From contig JALQWJ010000080.1 of NCBI GenBank assembly GCA_023258775.1, positions 286-6,816 of the forward strand: 6,531 nt of DNA. Direction: 5' to 3'. This document shows, in pieces, positions 1 to 5,893 of this stretch (its first letter is position 1; each line of letters begins with the position of its first letter). The DNA is from Burkholderiaceae bacterium. GTDB lineage: Bacteria > Pseudomonadota > Gammaproteobacteria > Burkholderiales > Burkholderiaceae_E. The notes beneath the pieces are model-generated. The model did no database searches, was not told where the DNA came from, and was given only the letters and a program-made list of their open reading frames with translations. The position numbers were made by a program, and so were the translations under genes.

Positions 1-926
1 TCGAAAACGATCTTGAAGTGGTGTCAACGGGTTCCCTCGGACTTGATCTCGCGCTTGGGGTTGGTGGCCTGCCTCGTGGTCGTGTGGTTGAAATCTACGG
101 CCCGGAGTCATCAGGCAAAACCACCCTGACATTGCAGGTGATCGCCGAGATGCAAAAGATTGGTGGCACTTGCGCCTTTATCGACGCCGAACATGCACTC
201 GATGCACAGTATGCCCAAAAGCTTGGCGTGAATCTCTCCGATCTTTTGATTTCTCAGCCCGATACAGGCGAGCAAGCCCTTGAAATTGCAGATGCCTTGG
301 TGCGCTCGGGCTCGGTCGATTTGATTGTGATCGACTCGGTTGCCGCACTCACGCCCAAAGCAGAAATTGAGGGTGAGATGGGCGATTCGCTGCCTGGCCT
401 TCAGGCACGCTTAATGAGTCAGGCGCTTCGTAAACTCACCGGCACGATTAAGCGAACCAATACCTTGGTTATCTTCATTAACCAGATTCGTATGAAGATC
501 GGTGTGATGTTTGGCAACCCTGAAACCACCACCGGGGGTAATGCCTTGAAGTTTTATGCGTCGGTACGACTCGATATTCGTCGAACCGGATCGATCAAGA
601 AAGGCGATGAAGTCATTGGTAGCGAAACCAAGGTTAAGGTTGTCAAAAACAAGGTTGCGCCACCCTTTCGTCAGGCTGACTTCGATATTTTGTACGGCGA
701 GGGTATTTCGCGCGAGGGCGAGATTCTCGATCTAGGATCCGAAGCAAGCATCATCGACAAAAGCGGCGCTTGGTATTCCTACAGCGGCGATCGGATCGGT
801 CAGGGCAAGGACAACGCCCGTGAGTATCTCCGTGAGCGTCCCGAATTGGCGCTTGAAATCGAAAACAAGTTACGTAGCCATCATGGGGTGGCAAGCCGAG
901 GTCTGAGCGCTCCGGAGGCCAACTGA
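1..926 (+). CDS. recA: Recombinase RecA, 5' end missing
   Basis: RecA is the ATP-dependent cytoplasmic recombinase that forms filaments on single-stranded DNA, drives strand exchange and triggers LexA self-cleavage in the SOS response. The frame is open from base 3, so the GTG at 18 is internal. By comparison with E. coli RecA the first visible codon is near residue 35, giving about 341 residues in all, 307 of them visible. The Walker A motif GPESSGKT is at 99-122, followed by FIDAEHALD with the catalytic glutamate. DNA-binding loop L1 (EIEGEMGD region) and loop L2 ([17 protein letters not shown]) are intact, and the C-terminal domain includes GAWYSY and IGQGK. The protein ends in GLSAPEAN and lacks the strongly acidic tail of E. 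coli RecA. The promoter and any LexA box lie outside the window. recX follows with overlap. Confidence 0.98.
   Translation, partial: ENDLEVVSTGSLGLDLALGVGGLPRGRVVEIYGPESSGKTTLTLQVIAEMQKIGGTCAFIDAEHALDAQYAQKLGVNLSDLLISQPDTGEQALEIADALVRSGSVDLIVIDSVAALTPKAEIEGEMGDSLPGLQARLMSQALRKLTGTIKRTNTLVIFINQIRMKIGVMFGNPETTTGGNALKFYASVRLDIRRTGSIKKGDEVIGSETKVKVVKNKVAPPFRQADFDILYGEGISREGEILDLGSEASIIDKSGAWYSYSGDRIGQGKDNAREYLRERPELALEIENKLRSHHGVASRGLSAPEAN
914..925 (+). promoter_or_regulatory. Ribosome binding site and CTG start of recX
   Basis: GGAGG at 914-918 lies inside the last recA codons, followed by CCAA and then CTG at 923-925. The spacing of four bases is a little short but usable. The site decides the start of recX because the frame has no standard start codon in the region. 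A ribosome finishing recA at TGA 924-926 would sit directly on it, which fits translational coupling. Confidence 0.55.
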
Positions 927-1354
927 CTGATTCTTTAATCAACCGTGGTCTTGCGGCGCTCGCGCGCCGCGAGTACTCACCTGCAGAGCTAAAGCGTAAG
1001 CTGGCAGCGCATGCTGAAAGTGAAGCTGAGCTCGAGGAAGTGCTTCAGACGCTGAAAGATCGAGGCTACCTTTCTGAATCGCGCTTTGCCGAGTCGTACA
1101 TACGCCGGCAGGCAGCGCGCAAGGGCACATCCTTCATCAAGCAAAGTCTAAAGCAGCACCAACTCACCCCAGAAGTGATTGCATCGGTCACCGCTAATTT
1201 GCAAGCAAGCGAGGAGTCTCGCGCAAGAGAGCTTTGGGATCGTCGCTTTGGCAGCGTTGCAGTCGACCCCAAAGAGCGGCTAAGGCAAATGCGCTTTTTG
1301 GCATCTCGGGGTTTTTCACATGAGGTCATTCGTCGGATCACCCGGTCCGACTAA
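923..1354 (+). CDS. recX: Regulatory protein RecX, probable CTG start
   Basis: RecX binds RecA filaments and limits their growth and activity. The frame gives about 143 residues of typical helical RecX sequence: [18 protein letters not shown] near the N-terminus, then [35 protein letters not shown] and a C-terminal [19 protein letters not shown]. Homology clearly begins well before the GTG at 1040, which would remove about 39 conserved residues. The frame is open back to a TAG at 875-877, yet it contains no ATG, GTG or TTG between there and 1040. The best start is CTG at 923, which overlaps the recA TGA in the string CTGA, four bases after a GGAGG. This would be the CTG version of the common ATGA coupling. 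Expression is probably coupled to recA translation. Identity is firm; the exact start is inferred. Confidence 0.9.
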   Translation: MTDSLINRGLAALARREYSPAELKRKLAAHAESEAELEEVLQTLKDRGYLSESRFAESYIRRQAARKGTSFIKQSLKQHQLTPEVIASVTANLQASEESRARELWDRRFGSVAVDPKERLRQMRFLASRGFSHEVIRRITRSD

Positions 1355-1473
1355 CGACTCTGACGCAATCGCGTCGCAACCCCCGTGATACCATCAGCCC
1401 CGAACGGTGCCTGATCCCTAGGTACAGGCCCAAAGGCAGGCTTAACGACCACCGGCGGCAAGGGGTAATTCGC
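1355..1473 (+). other. recX-sucC intergenic region
   Basis: This 119-base gap carries no convincing gene. A small hairpin directly after recX (GACGC 1362-1366, loop AATC, GCGTC 1371-1375) has no T-run, so it is not a classical terminator. Further on, GCCTG at 1409-1413 can pair with either of two identical CAGGC copies (1425-1429 or 1437-1441), giving two mutually exclusive weak hairpins in the presumed sucC leader. AAGGGG at 1460-1465, eight bases before the ATG, is the sucC ribosome binding site. I see no clear -35/-10 pair, although a sucCD promoter may well lie here. Confidence 0.5.
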
Positions 1474-2640
1474 ATGAAAATTCACGAGTATCAGGGCAAG
1501 GAGCTGCTGCGCCAGTTTCACGTGCCTGTTCCCAAGGGCAAACCAGCATTCACCGTTGATGAAGCGGTCGAAATTGCCAAAGAATTGGGTGGCCCTGTAT
1601 GGGTTGTTAAAGCCCAGATCCATGCCGGCGGCCGTGGCAAAGGCGGCGGCGTCAAGCTTGCCCGGTCGATTGATGAAGTGAGAACGTGTGCCTCTGAAAT
1701 TCTCGGCATGCAATTAATCACTCACCAAACGGGCGCTTCAGGACAAAAAGTCAGGCGCTTACTTGTTGAGGAAGGCGCTGATATCCGCAAAGAGTTTTAT
1801 GTTGGCATCGTGACCGATCGAATCACGCAGAAGATTTGCGTGATGGCGTCTTCCGAAGGCGGCATGGAAATTGAAAAAGTCGCCCACGAAACGCCTGAGA
1901 AAATCCTCAAGGCCTTTGTTGAGCCCTCGCAAGGGCTCGATGATGCCGAGGCGGCGGCCCTTGCCAGGGGCATCGGCATCCCCGATGCCTCGGTGCCTCA
2001 AGCTGTCGATGTGCTTAAAAAACTTTACCAAGCATACTTCGATACCGATGCCTCGCTTGCCGAAATCAACCCCTTGATCCTCACCGGTTCAGGCGATGTT
2101 CGAGCGCTTGATGCGAAGTTTAATTTCGACAGCAATGCCTTGTTCAGACATCCTGAGATTGTTGCCTTCCGCGATCTCGACGAGGAAGATCCTGCTGAGA
2201 TTCGAGCAAGCGAGTTTGACCTTGCCTATATCCAGCTTGACGGCAATATCGGTTGTCTTGTGAATGGCGCGGGTCTTGCGATGGCCACAATGGATACCAT
2301 CAAACTTTTTGGCGGTGAGCCTGCCAACTTTCTTGATGTTGGCGGCGGTGCAACCACCGAGAAAGTGACCGAAGCGTTCAAGATCATGCTTGATAACCCC
2401 AAGTTGAAGGCAATTTTGGTCAATATTTTCGGGGGCATCATGCGTTGCGATGTGATTGCGCAAGGCGTTGTCGAAGCCTGTAAGGCGGTGAGCCTATCGG
2501 TTCCGCTCGTCGTACGCATGAAGGGCACCAACGAAGATTTGGGCAAACAAATCCTCAGGGATTCTGGCTTGCCGATTATTTCCGCCGATACCATGGCTGA
2601 GGCTGCTGAGAAAGTAGTCGCCGCGGCCAAGGGCCACTGA
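1474..2640 (+). CDS. sucC: Succinyl-CoA synthetase (ADP-forming) beta subunit
   Basis: SucC is the nucleotide-binding subunit of succinyl-CoA synthetase, the TCA-cycle enzyme that converts succinyl-CoA, ADP and phosphate to succinate, CoA and ATP. It pairs with SucD from the next gene. At 388 residues it equals E. coli SucC in length. The N-terminal ATP-grasp domain starts [12 protein letters not shown] and carries the glycine-rich [10 protein letters not shown] (residues 50-59). [18 protein letters not shown] is at about 99-116. The Mg-binding residues fall at Asn199 (AEINPLI) and Asp213 (LDAKFNFD), the E. coli positions. The C-terminal ligase domain has [12 protein letters not shown] (263-274), LDVGGGAT (287-294) and the succinate/phosphate loop [10 protein letters not shown] (317-326). 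AAGGGG eight bases before the ATG supports the start. A 22-base gap separates it from sucD, which indicates an operon. No key residue is missing. Confidence 0.98.
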   Translation: MKIHEYQGKELLRQFHVPVPKGKPAFTVDEAVEIAKELGGPVWVVKAQIHAGGRGKGGGVKLARSIDEVRTCASEILGMQLITHQTGASGQKVRRLLVEEGADIRKEFYVGIVTDRITQKICVMASSEGGMEIEKVAHETPEKILKAFVEPSQGLDDAEAAALARGIGIPDASVPQAVDVLKKLYQAYFDTDASLAEINPLILTGSGDVRALDAKFNFDSNALFRHPEIVAFRDLDEEDPAEIRASEFDLAYIQLDGNIGCLVNGAGLAMATMDTIKLFGGEPANFLDVGGGATTEKVTEAFKIMLDNPKLKAILVNIFGGIMRCDVIAQGVVEACKAVSLSVPLVVRMKGTNEDLGKQILRDSGLPIISADTMAEAAEKVVAAAKGH

Positions 2641-2662
2641 CCAACCATTCGGGGCTAATCCG

Positions 2663-3544
2663 ATGAGTATTCTGATTAATAAAGACACCAAGGTCATTAC
2701 CCAAGGCATTACTGGCAAGACCGGTCAATTCCACACGCGGATGTGTCGCGACTATGCCAATGGCAAAGCCTGTTTCGTTGCGGGCGTTAACCCGAAGAAG
2801 GCGGGTGAAGATTTTGAGGGTATTCCAATTTACGCTTCGGTGAAAGACGCAAAGGCTTCTACCGGTGCAACCGTATCAGTCATTTATGTGCCACCAGCCG
2901 GCGCTGCTGCTGCGATTTGGGAGGCCGTCGATGCTGATCTCGATTTGGCAATTTGTATAACCGAAGGCATCCCTGTTCGCGACATGCTTGAAATTCGCAA
3001 TCGGATCAAACGAGAGAATAAGCGGACACTTTTGCTCGGGCCAAATTGCCCGGGTTTAATCACGCCAGACGAAATCAAGATCGGTATCATGCCTGGTCAT
3101 ATTCATAGAAAAGGCCGTATCGGTATCGTTTCACGTTCTGGAACGCTTACCTATGAGGCTGTTGGTCAGGTGACCGAGTTAGGATTGGGTCAATCGTCTG
3201 CGGTTGGGATTGGCGGGGATCCGATCAATGGTTTAAAGCATATCGATGTGCTCAAAATGTTTAACGATGATCCGGATACCGATGCGGTCATCATGATTGG
3301 TGAGATCGGTGGACCTGATGAGGTCAATGCTGCACGTTGGGCAAAAGACCACATGAAAAAGCCCATCGTCGGCTTTATCGCAGGCGTTACCGCACCACCA
3401 GGAAAGCGTATGGGCCATGCAGGTGCGTTGATCTCGGGCGGCGATGACACCGCGCAGGCTAAGCTTGACATCTTGGAAGCCTGTGGTATTCGAACGACCA
3501 AAAATCCCTCTGAAATGGCAGCCTTGCTCAAGAAGGTCATGTAA
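2663..3544 (+). CDS. sucD: Succinyl-CoA synthetase alpha subunit
   Basis: SucD binds CoA and carries the phosphorylated histidine of succinyl-CoA synthetase, working as a complex with SucC. At 293 residues it is close to E. coli SucD (289). The CoA-binding Rossmann domain shows TQGITGKTGQFHT (13-25), GVNPKKAG (41-48) and CITEGIPVRDM (98-108). GPNCPG is at 126-131 and the phosphate loop SRSGTLTYE at 157-165. The active-site histidine is His252 in PPGKRMGHAGAL, equivalent to E. coli His246. The ribosome binding site is modest (GGGG 2651-2654). It resembles that of sucC: both read GGGG, then TAAT and CG, shortly before ATG. The last codons and stop lie in the first copy of a 44-base tandem duplication, whose second copy is untranslated. 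Confidence 0.98.
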   Translation: MSILINKDTKVITQGITGKTGQFHTRMCRDYANGKACFVAGVNPKKAGEDFEGIPIYASVKDAKASTGATVSVIYVPPAGAAAAIWEAVDADLDLAICITEGIPVRDMLEIRNRIKRENKRTLLLGPNCPGLITPDEIKIGIMPGHIHRKGRIGIVSRSGTLTYEAVGQVTELGLGQSSAVGIGGDPINGLKHIDVLKMFNDDPDTDAVIMIGEIGGPDEVNAARWAKDHMKKPIVGFIAGVTAPPGKRMGHAGALISGGDDTAQAKLDILEACGIRTTKNPSEMAALLKKVM

Positions 3545-3615
3545 GCGCTGGGAAATCGAGCCAGTGCCATGTCAAGAAGGTCATGTAAGCGTTGGGAAAT
3601 CGAGCCAGTACTATG
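3528..3615 (+). repeat. 44-base tandem duplication over the sucD stop codon
   Basis: Copy 1 (3528-3571) and copy 2 (3572-3615) are directly adjacent and identical at 41 of 44 positions. The differences are C3548/T3592, G3566/A3610 and C3568/T3612, all transitions. Copy 1 holds the last sucD codons (Lys-Lys-Val-Met-stop) plus 27 bases after them. Copy 2 repeats the same codons and TAA as untranslated sequence. In copy 1, GCGCTGG (3545-3551) can pair with CCAGTGC (3561-3567) around a nine-base loop, with one G-T pair. The matching stem in copy 2 is broken by the substitutions. Confidence 0.97.
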
Positions 3616-3639
3616 CGAGCAATTCATCGCATTGTACTG
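3606..3639 (+). terminator. Strong hairpin after sucD, possible terminator or 3' stabiliser
   Basis: The arms 3606-3618 and 3627-3639 form a 13-position stem with one T-T mismatch (3612 with 3633) around the loop GCAATTCA. The left arm overlaps the end of duplication copy 2. The bases after it (ATTATAGATTTC) are AT-rich but contain no true T-run, so intrinsic termination would be weak. It may instead protect the sucCD mRNA 3' end, or partly separate sucCD from the two small genes downstream. The stem is seen directly; its function is inferred. Confidence 0.45.
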
Positions 3640-3681
3640 ATTATAGATTTCATCACATGTTGAGATGCTAAGGAGGCTTTT

Positions 3682-3837
3682 ATGAAAGAAAACGAAAGGC
3701 CTGTTGTTCGACGCGGCTTGGATGTTTCGCGAGGATCGAAGGTCACTGAGGGTATGTCCTTGCTGACCTACCTCGGATTGTTGGCAAGCGCTGGCATCGC
3801 AACAAGCTTCCTTGCCCGCTGGCTCTTGCAAGCCTAG
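3682..3837 (+). CDS. Small single-span membrane protein, unknown function
   Basis: This reading frame of 51 residues starts at an ATG preceded by a perfect AAGGAGG (3670-3676) with five-base spacing, one of the best ribosome binding sites in the window. The N-terminal half is short and charged (MKENERPVVRRGLDVSRGSK). Residues about 25-49, from MSLLTYLGLLASAGIATSF to the WLL near the end, form one hydrophobic segment, followed by only Gln-Ala. By the positive-inside rule the arginine- and lysine-rich N-terminus is expected in the cytoplasm. There is no signal-peptidase site that I would trust. I do not recognise the family. The rubredoxin gene starts 28 bases after its stop, so the two are probably co-transcribed, and the protein could be a membrane partner of the rubredoxin. 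That link rests on proximity alone. Confidence 0.75.
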   Translation: MKENERPVVRRGLDVSRGSKVTEGMSLLTYLGLLASAGIATSFLARWLLQA

Positions 3838-3865
3838 CCTTTCTTATGAGCGATAAGGTGTTCTG

Positions 3866-4045
3866 ATGACTGAACAAGCAAATAAGACTTGGATGTGCCT
3901 GATTTGTGGCTGGATTTACGATGAGGCTGCTGGCCTTCCGGAAGAAGGCATTGCCGCAGGAACCCGCTGGGAGGATGTACCAATCAATTGGACATGTCCC
4001 GAATGCGGTGCGAGAAAAGAAGACTTTGAGATGGTTGAAATTTAG
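3866..4045 (+). CDS. Rubredoxin
   Basis: Rubredoxin is a small cytoplasmic electron carrier with one iron bound by four cysteines. This one has 59 residues, within the usual range. The two iron-binding knuckles are Cys11-Leu-Ile-Cys14-Gly and Cys44-Pro-Glu-Cys47-Gly. Other family marks are IYDEAAG (17-23), the GI..GT.W..VP segment (28-39), Trp42 before the second knuckle and KEDFE (51-55). The usual Gly-Asp-Pro turn is Gly-Leu-Pro here. AAGGTG at 3855-3860, five bases before ATG, supports the start. It follows the small membrane-protein gene by 28 bases. Its TAG (4043-4045) overlaps the stop codon of the convergent photolyase gene. The redox partner is not visible; known partners in other bacteria include alkane hydroxylases, rubredoxin reductases and oxidative-stress enzymes. 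Confidence 0.96.
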   Translation: MTEQANKTWMCLICGWIYDEAAGLPEEGIAAGTRWEDVPINWTCPECGARKEDFEMVEI

Positions 4046-5610
4046 GCTTTAAGTTCAGTTTCAGTCTCAGACTTCGCTCGCTTCACAACTTGATAACGTT
4101 CTAAAGTCCCCTTTCTCGCTTGGTCGTGGTCGACGATCGGCATTGGATAGTTCTGCCCAAGTTTGAAACCAATTGTCTGTGCGTCCAAACCCCCGATTTC
4201 CCAGGGTGCATGAATTTGCTGATCGGTGAGCTGTGCAAGCTCGGGGACGTATCGGCGTATGAATCTTGCCTCGCGGTCGAACTTTTGGCTTTGACTTACC
4301 GGATTAAAAATCCGGAAGTAGGGTTGGGCATCGCATCCACTGGAGGCTGCCCACTGCCAGCCACCGTTGTTGGCTGCCAGGTCAAAATCAAGAAGATGGC
4401 GCGCAAACCAGGCTTCGCCCCAACGCCAATCGAGTCCGAGGTCTTTACACAAGAATGAGGCAGCTACCATCCGCAGGCGGTTATGCATATAGCCGCTTTG
4501 AAGGAGCTGTCGCATGGCTGCATCGACGAGTGGATACCCTGTCTGGCCATCACACCAAGCCTTGAAGTCAGCGGTCGCTTTCGGCCCCTTCTCCCAGGTA
4601 ATGAGGTCATATTCAGGCTTAAAAGATTGGCGCGCTACATGTGGAAAGTGATATAGAATTTGCATATAAAAATCACGCCATATCAGCTCACTCAGCCATG
4701 TTTGCGCACCGGCGTTCGAGTGCTGATTAGCGAGTCGGACTGCTTGCCGAATACTAATCGTTCCAAAACGAAAATGTACTGAAAGATAAGATGGTCCTTT
4801 AAGGGCTGGGAAGTCGCGCGCCTTATCATATCGATCCATTCGAGCGGCAAAATCCGCCAAGAGCATTTGGGCACCGCTTGAACCAATCGGTACCCGGAGC
4901 TGACTCAAATTCGTCGCTTCAAAGCCGATCGCATTAAGATCGGGCGCTGTCCCAAACCACAGTCCCCAGCCTTTTGTCTGAGCCAGCTCGCGACAGGCTT
5001 TTTGCTGCAGCTGGTCCGGCGCTTTCAGGCGGCTATGATCGACCTTTGCTTCAGCGACCGCGCTTTGCATTGCCGCAAGTCGCTTAAGCCAGGATTGTTT
5101 GTATGGCGTAAAGACGCTGTACGGTTTTCCTGCCTGAGTCAGTACTTCACTTCGCTCAAAAATCACATGATCTTTGAATGAGTAGCTATCAATCTGCCTT
5201 ACCTTGAGCTCATTGACCAATTGGCGGTCACGCGTCAGGGCGTAGGGCTCATCATCATGATTAAAGAAAACAGCCTCGACCCCAAGCGCAAGCGCAATAG
5301 CTGGCACGGCATCGCTGGCTTTCGCGTGGGCAGTGACCAGACTGCCCGAGAGGCTAGGTAGGCGCTCAAGGCTTTTTAGGCTCTCCCATATGAACTCAAC
5401 CCGACGATCGGCGCGATCGGGCAATTCGTCGAGAATCGCGCGATCAAACACAAAAAGCAGGTGAACGGCTTGAGATACCCGGCATGCTTGGGCAAGCGCT
5501 TCATGATCTTCGATACGCAAGTCGCGGCGCAACATGACGAGGCTTCGTTGATAAGTGCGCGAGACCGCGGTCGACATCCGCTGCTCGCTGACTGTTATTC
5601 CGTCCGCCAT
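4042..5610 (-). CDS. phrB: Deoxyribodipyrimidine photolyase (class I CPD type)
   Basis: Photolyases use FAD and blue light to split UV-induced pyrimidine dimers. This protein has 522 residues from the ATG at 5610. The N-terminal antenna domain begins with SLVMLRRDLRIEDHEAL (23-39); Met-Leu replaces the usual Trp-Phe. The C-terminal FAD domain has LSVHFRFGTIS (276-286), LIWRDFY (309-315), GYPLVDAAMRQL (358-369), MHNRLRM (375-381) and LAANNGGWQWAAS (411-423). By alignment with E. coli Phr, the electron-transfer triad is Trp339, Trp395 and Trp418, the flavin-contacting Asn is 414, and Trp311 and Trp420 match the dimer-binding tryptophans. The start is uncertain: ATG 5610 lies inside a repeat array, while the second Met (ATG 5577, 511 residues) sits where most photolyases begin. 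Both have weak ribosome binding sites. A cryptochrome-like role is possible, but the E. coli-like active site favours repair. Confidence 0.95.
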   Translation of the reverse strand: MADGITVSEQRMSTAVSRTYQRSLVMLRRDLRIEDHEALAQACRVSQAVHLLFVFDRAILDELPDRADRRVEFIWESLKSLERLPSLSGSLVTAHAKASDAVPAIALALGVEAVFFNHDDEPYALTRDRQLVNELKVRQIDSYSFKDHVIFERSEVLTQAGKPYSVFTPYKQSWLKRLAAMQSAVAEAKVDHSRLKAPDQLQQKACRELAQTKGWGLWFGTAPDLNAIGFEATNLSQLRVPIGSSGAQMLLADFAARMDRYDKARDFPALKGPSYLSVHFRFGTISIRQAVRLANQHSNAGAQTWLSELIWRDFYMQILYHFPHVARQSFKPEYDLITWEKGPKATADFKAWCDGQTGYPLVDAAMRQLLQSGYMHNRLRMVAASFLCKDLGLDWRWGEAWFARHLLDFDLAANNGGWQWAASSGCDAQPYFRIFNPVSQSQKFDREARFIRRYVPELAQLTDQQIHAPWEIGGLDAQTIGFKLGQNYPMPIVDHDQARKGTLERYQVVKRAKSETETELKA

Positions 5611-5670
5611 TGTGTTATTCCGTCCCCAATTGTGTTATTCCAGCCGCCATTGTGTTGCTCCGTCCGCCAT
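5591..5670 (-). repeat. Array of four 20-base tandem repeats at the photolyase 5' end
   Basis: Four contiguous units have an exact 20-base period: 5591-5610, 5611-5630, 5631-5650 and 5651-5670. On the photolyase strand the unit reads ATGGCGGACGGAATAACACA. The units differ at a few positions: the 5611-5630 copy has ATTGGGG instead of ATGGCGG, the 5631-5650 copy has GCT for GAC, the 5651-5670 copy has GCAA for ATAA, and the copy nearest the gene ends differently. Three units therefore start with ATG, and the last of these (5610) is the longest possible photolyase start. Confidence 0.96.
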
Positions 5671-5682
5671 TAATACTTCCTC
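5635..5682 (-). promoter_or_regulatory. Ribosome binding site and 11-codon upstream reading frame before the photolyase
   Basis: On the minus strand GAGGAAG (5682-5676) lies five bases before ATG 5670, the best ribosome binding site near the photolyase start. That ATG opens MADGATQWRLE and stops at TAA 5637-5635. A second repeat ATG at 5650 gives MAAGITQLGTE, ending at TAA 5617-5615, four bases before ATG 5610. These short frames could act as leader peptides that feed re-initiation at 5610 or 5577. The sequence pattern is seen; translation is inferred. Confidence 0.4.
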
Positions 5683-5893
5683 GCTGCAAGTCGACAATTG
5701 GATCATCGAGCGCCCGGTACTTGCTGAAATCCGCGATTGGGCATGGGTGTGAATCGACAAAACGTACCGATTATCGAAGAGCTAGTCTTGGCAATCCCGA
5801 GAAAGGTGAGTGCTTCGGCAGGGGATTGCCATGCAGGACTGCTAGGATCGCGCGTCACGCAATTGCAAATTTTGCAGCGCAAAGGAGAAGCAT
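5671..5893. other. Divergent intergenic region between photolyase and reductase
   Basis: With the repeat array this leaves 283 bases (5611-5893) without a supported full-length gene between two divergent genes, so promoters for both are expected here. I cannot name a convincing -35/-10 pair on either strand. What I can see is the GAGGAAG ribosome binding site for the photolyase strand (5676-5682), an inverted repeat at 5789-5831, a short palindrome TGCAAATTTTGCA (5864-5876) that could be an operator, and the reductase ribosome binding site AAAGGAGA (5881-5888). Confidence 0.5.
5789..5831 (+). other. Ten-base perfect inverted repeat upstream of the reductase
   Basis: TGGCAATCCC (5789-5798) is the exact reverse complement of GGGATTGCCA (5822-5831), with a 23-base loop between them. 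In RNA this is a ten-pair stem about 60 bases before the reductase start. No T-run follows, so it is not an intrinsic terminator. It could be a leader structure, a protein-binding site or the scar of an element end. I do not recognise it as a known riboswitch. Confidence 0.6.

Noticed and set aside
18..20. GTG as the start of recA
   Set aside because: The frame is open to the window edge and matches conserved RecA residues upstream (LEV before VSTGS), so the gene is simply cut by the window.
1362..1375. Terminator after recX
   Set aside because: The stem has only five pairs and no T-run follows.
1351..1713. 120-codon minus-strand frame over the sucC start
   Set aside because: It is antisense to conserved sucC sequence, with no recognisable protein family and no ribosome binding site that I noticed.
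3640..3650. TATAGA at 3642-3647 as a -10 box for the small-gene pair
   Set aside because: No acceptable -35 element lies at the right distance, so a promoter call is not supported.
3190..3831. 213-codon open frame on the minus strand antisense to sucD and the small membrane-protein gene
   Set aside because: It overlaps a certain gene, crosses the duplication and hairpins, and shows no recognisable domain. It is explained by the base composition of sucD.
5591..5670. CRISPR array
   Set aside because: The units are contiguous with no spacers, and no cas genes are present.
5555..5752. Plus-strand frame reading through the 20-base repeats
   Set aside because: It is mostly a translation of the repeats and of the antisense strand of the photolyase N-terminus, with no independent support.
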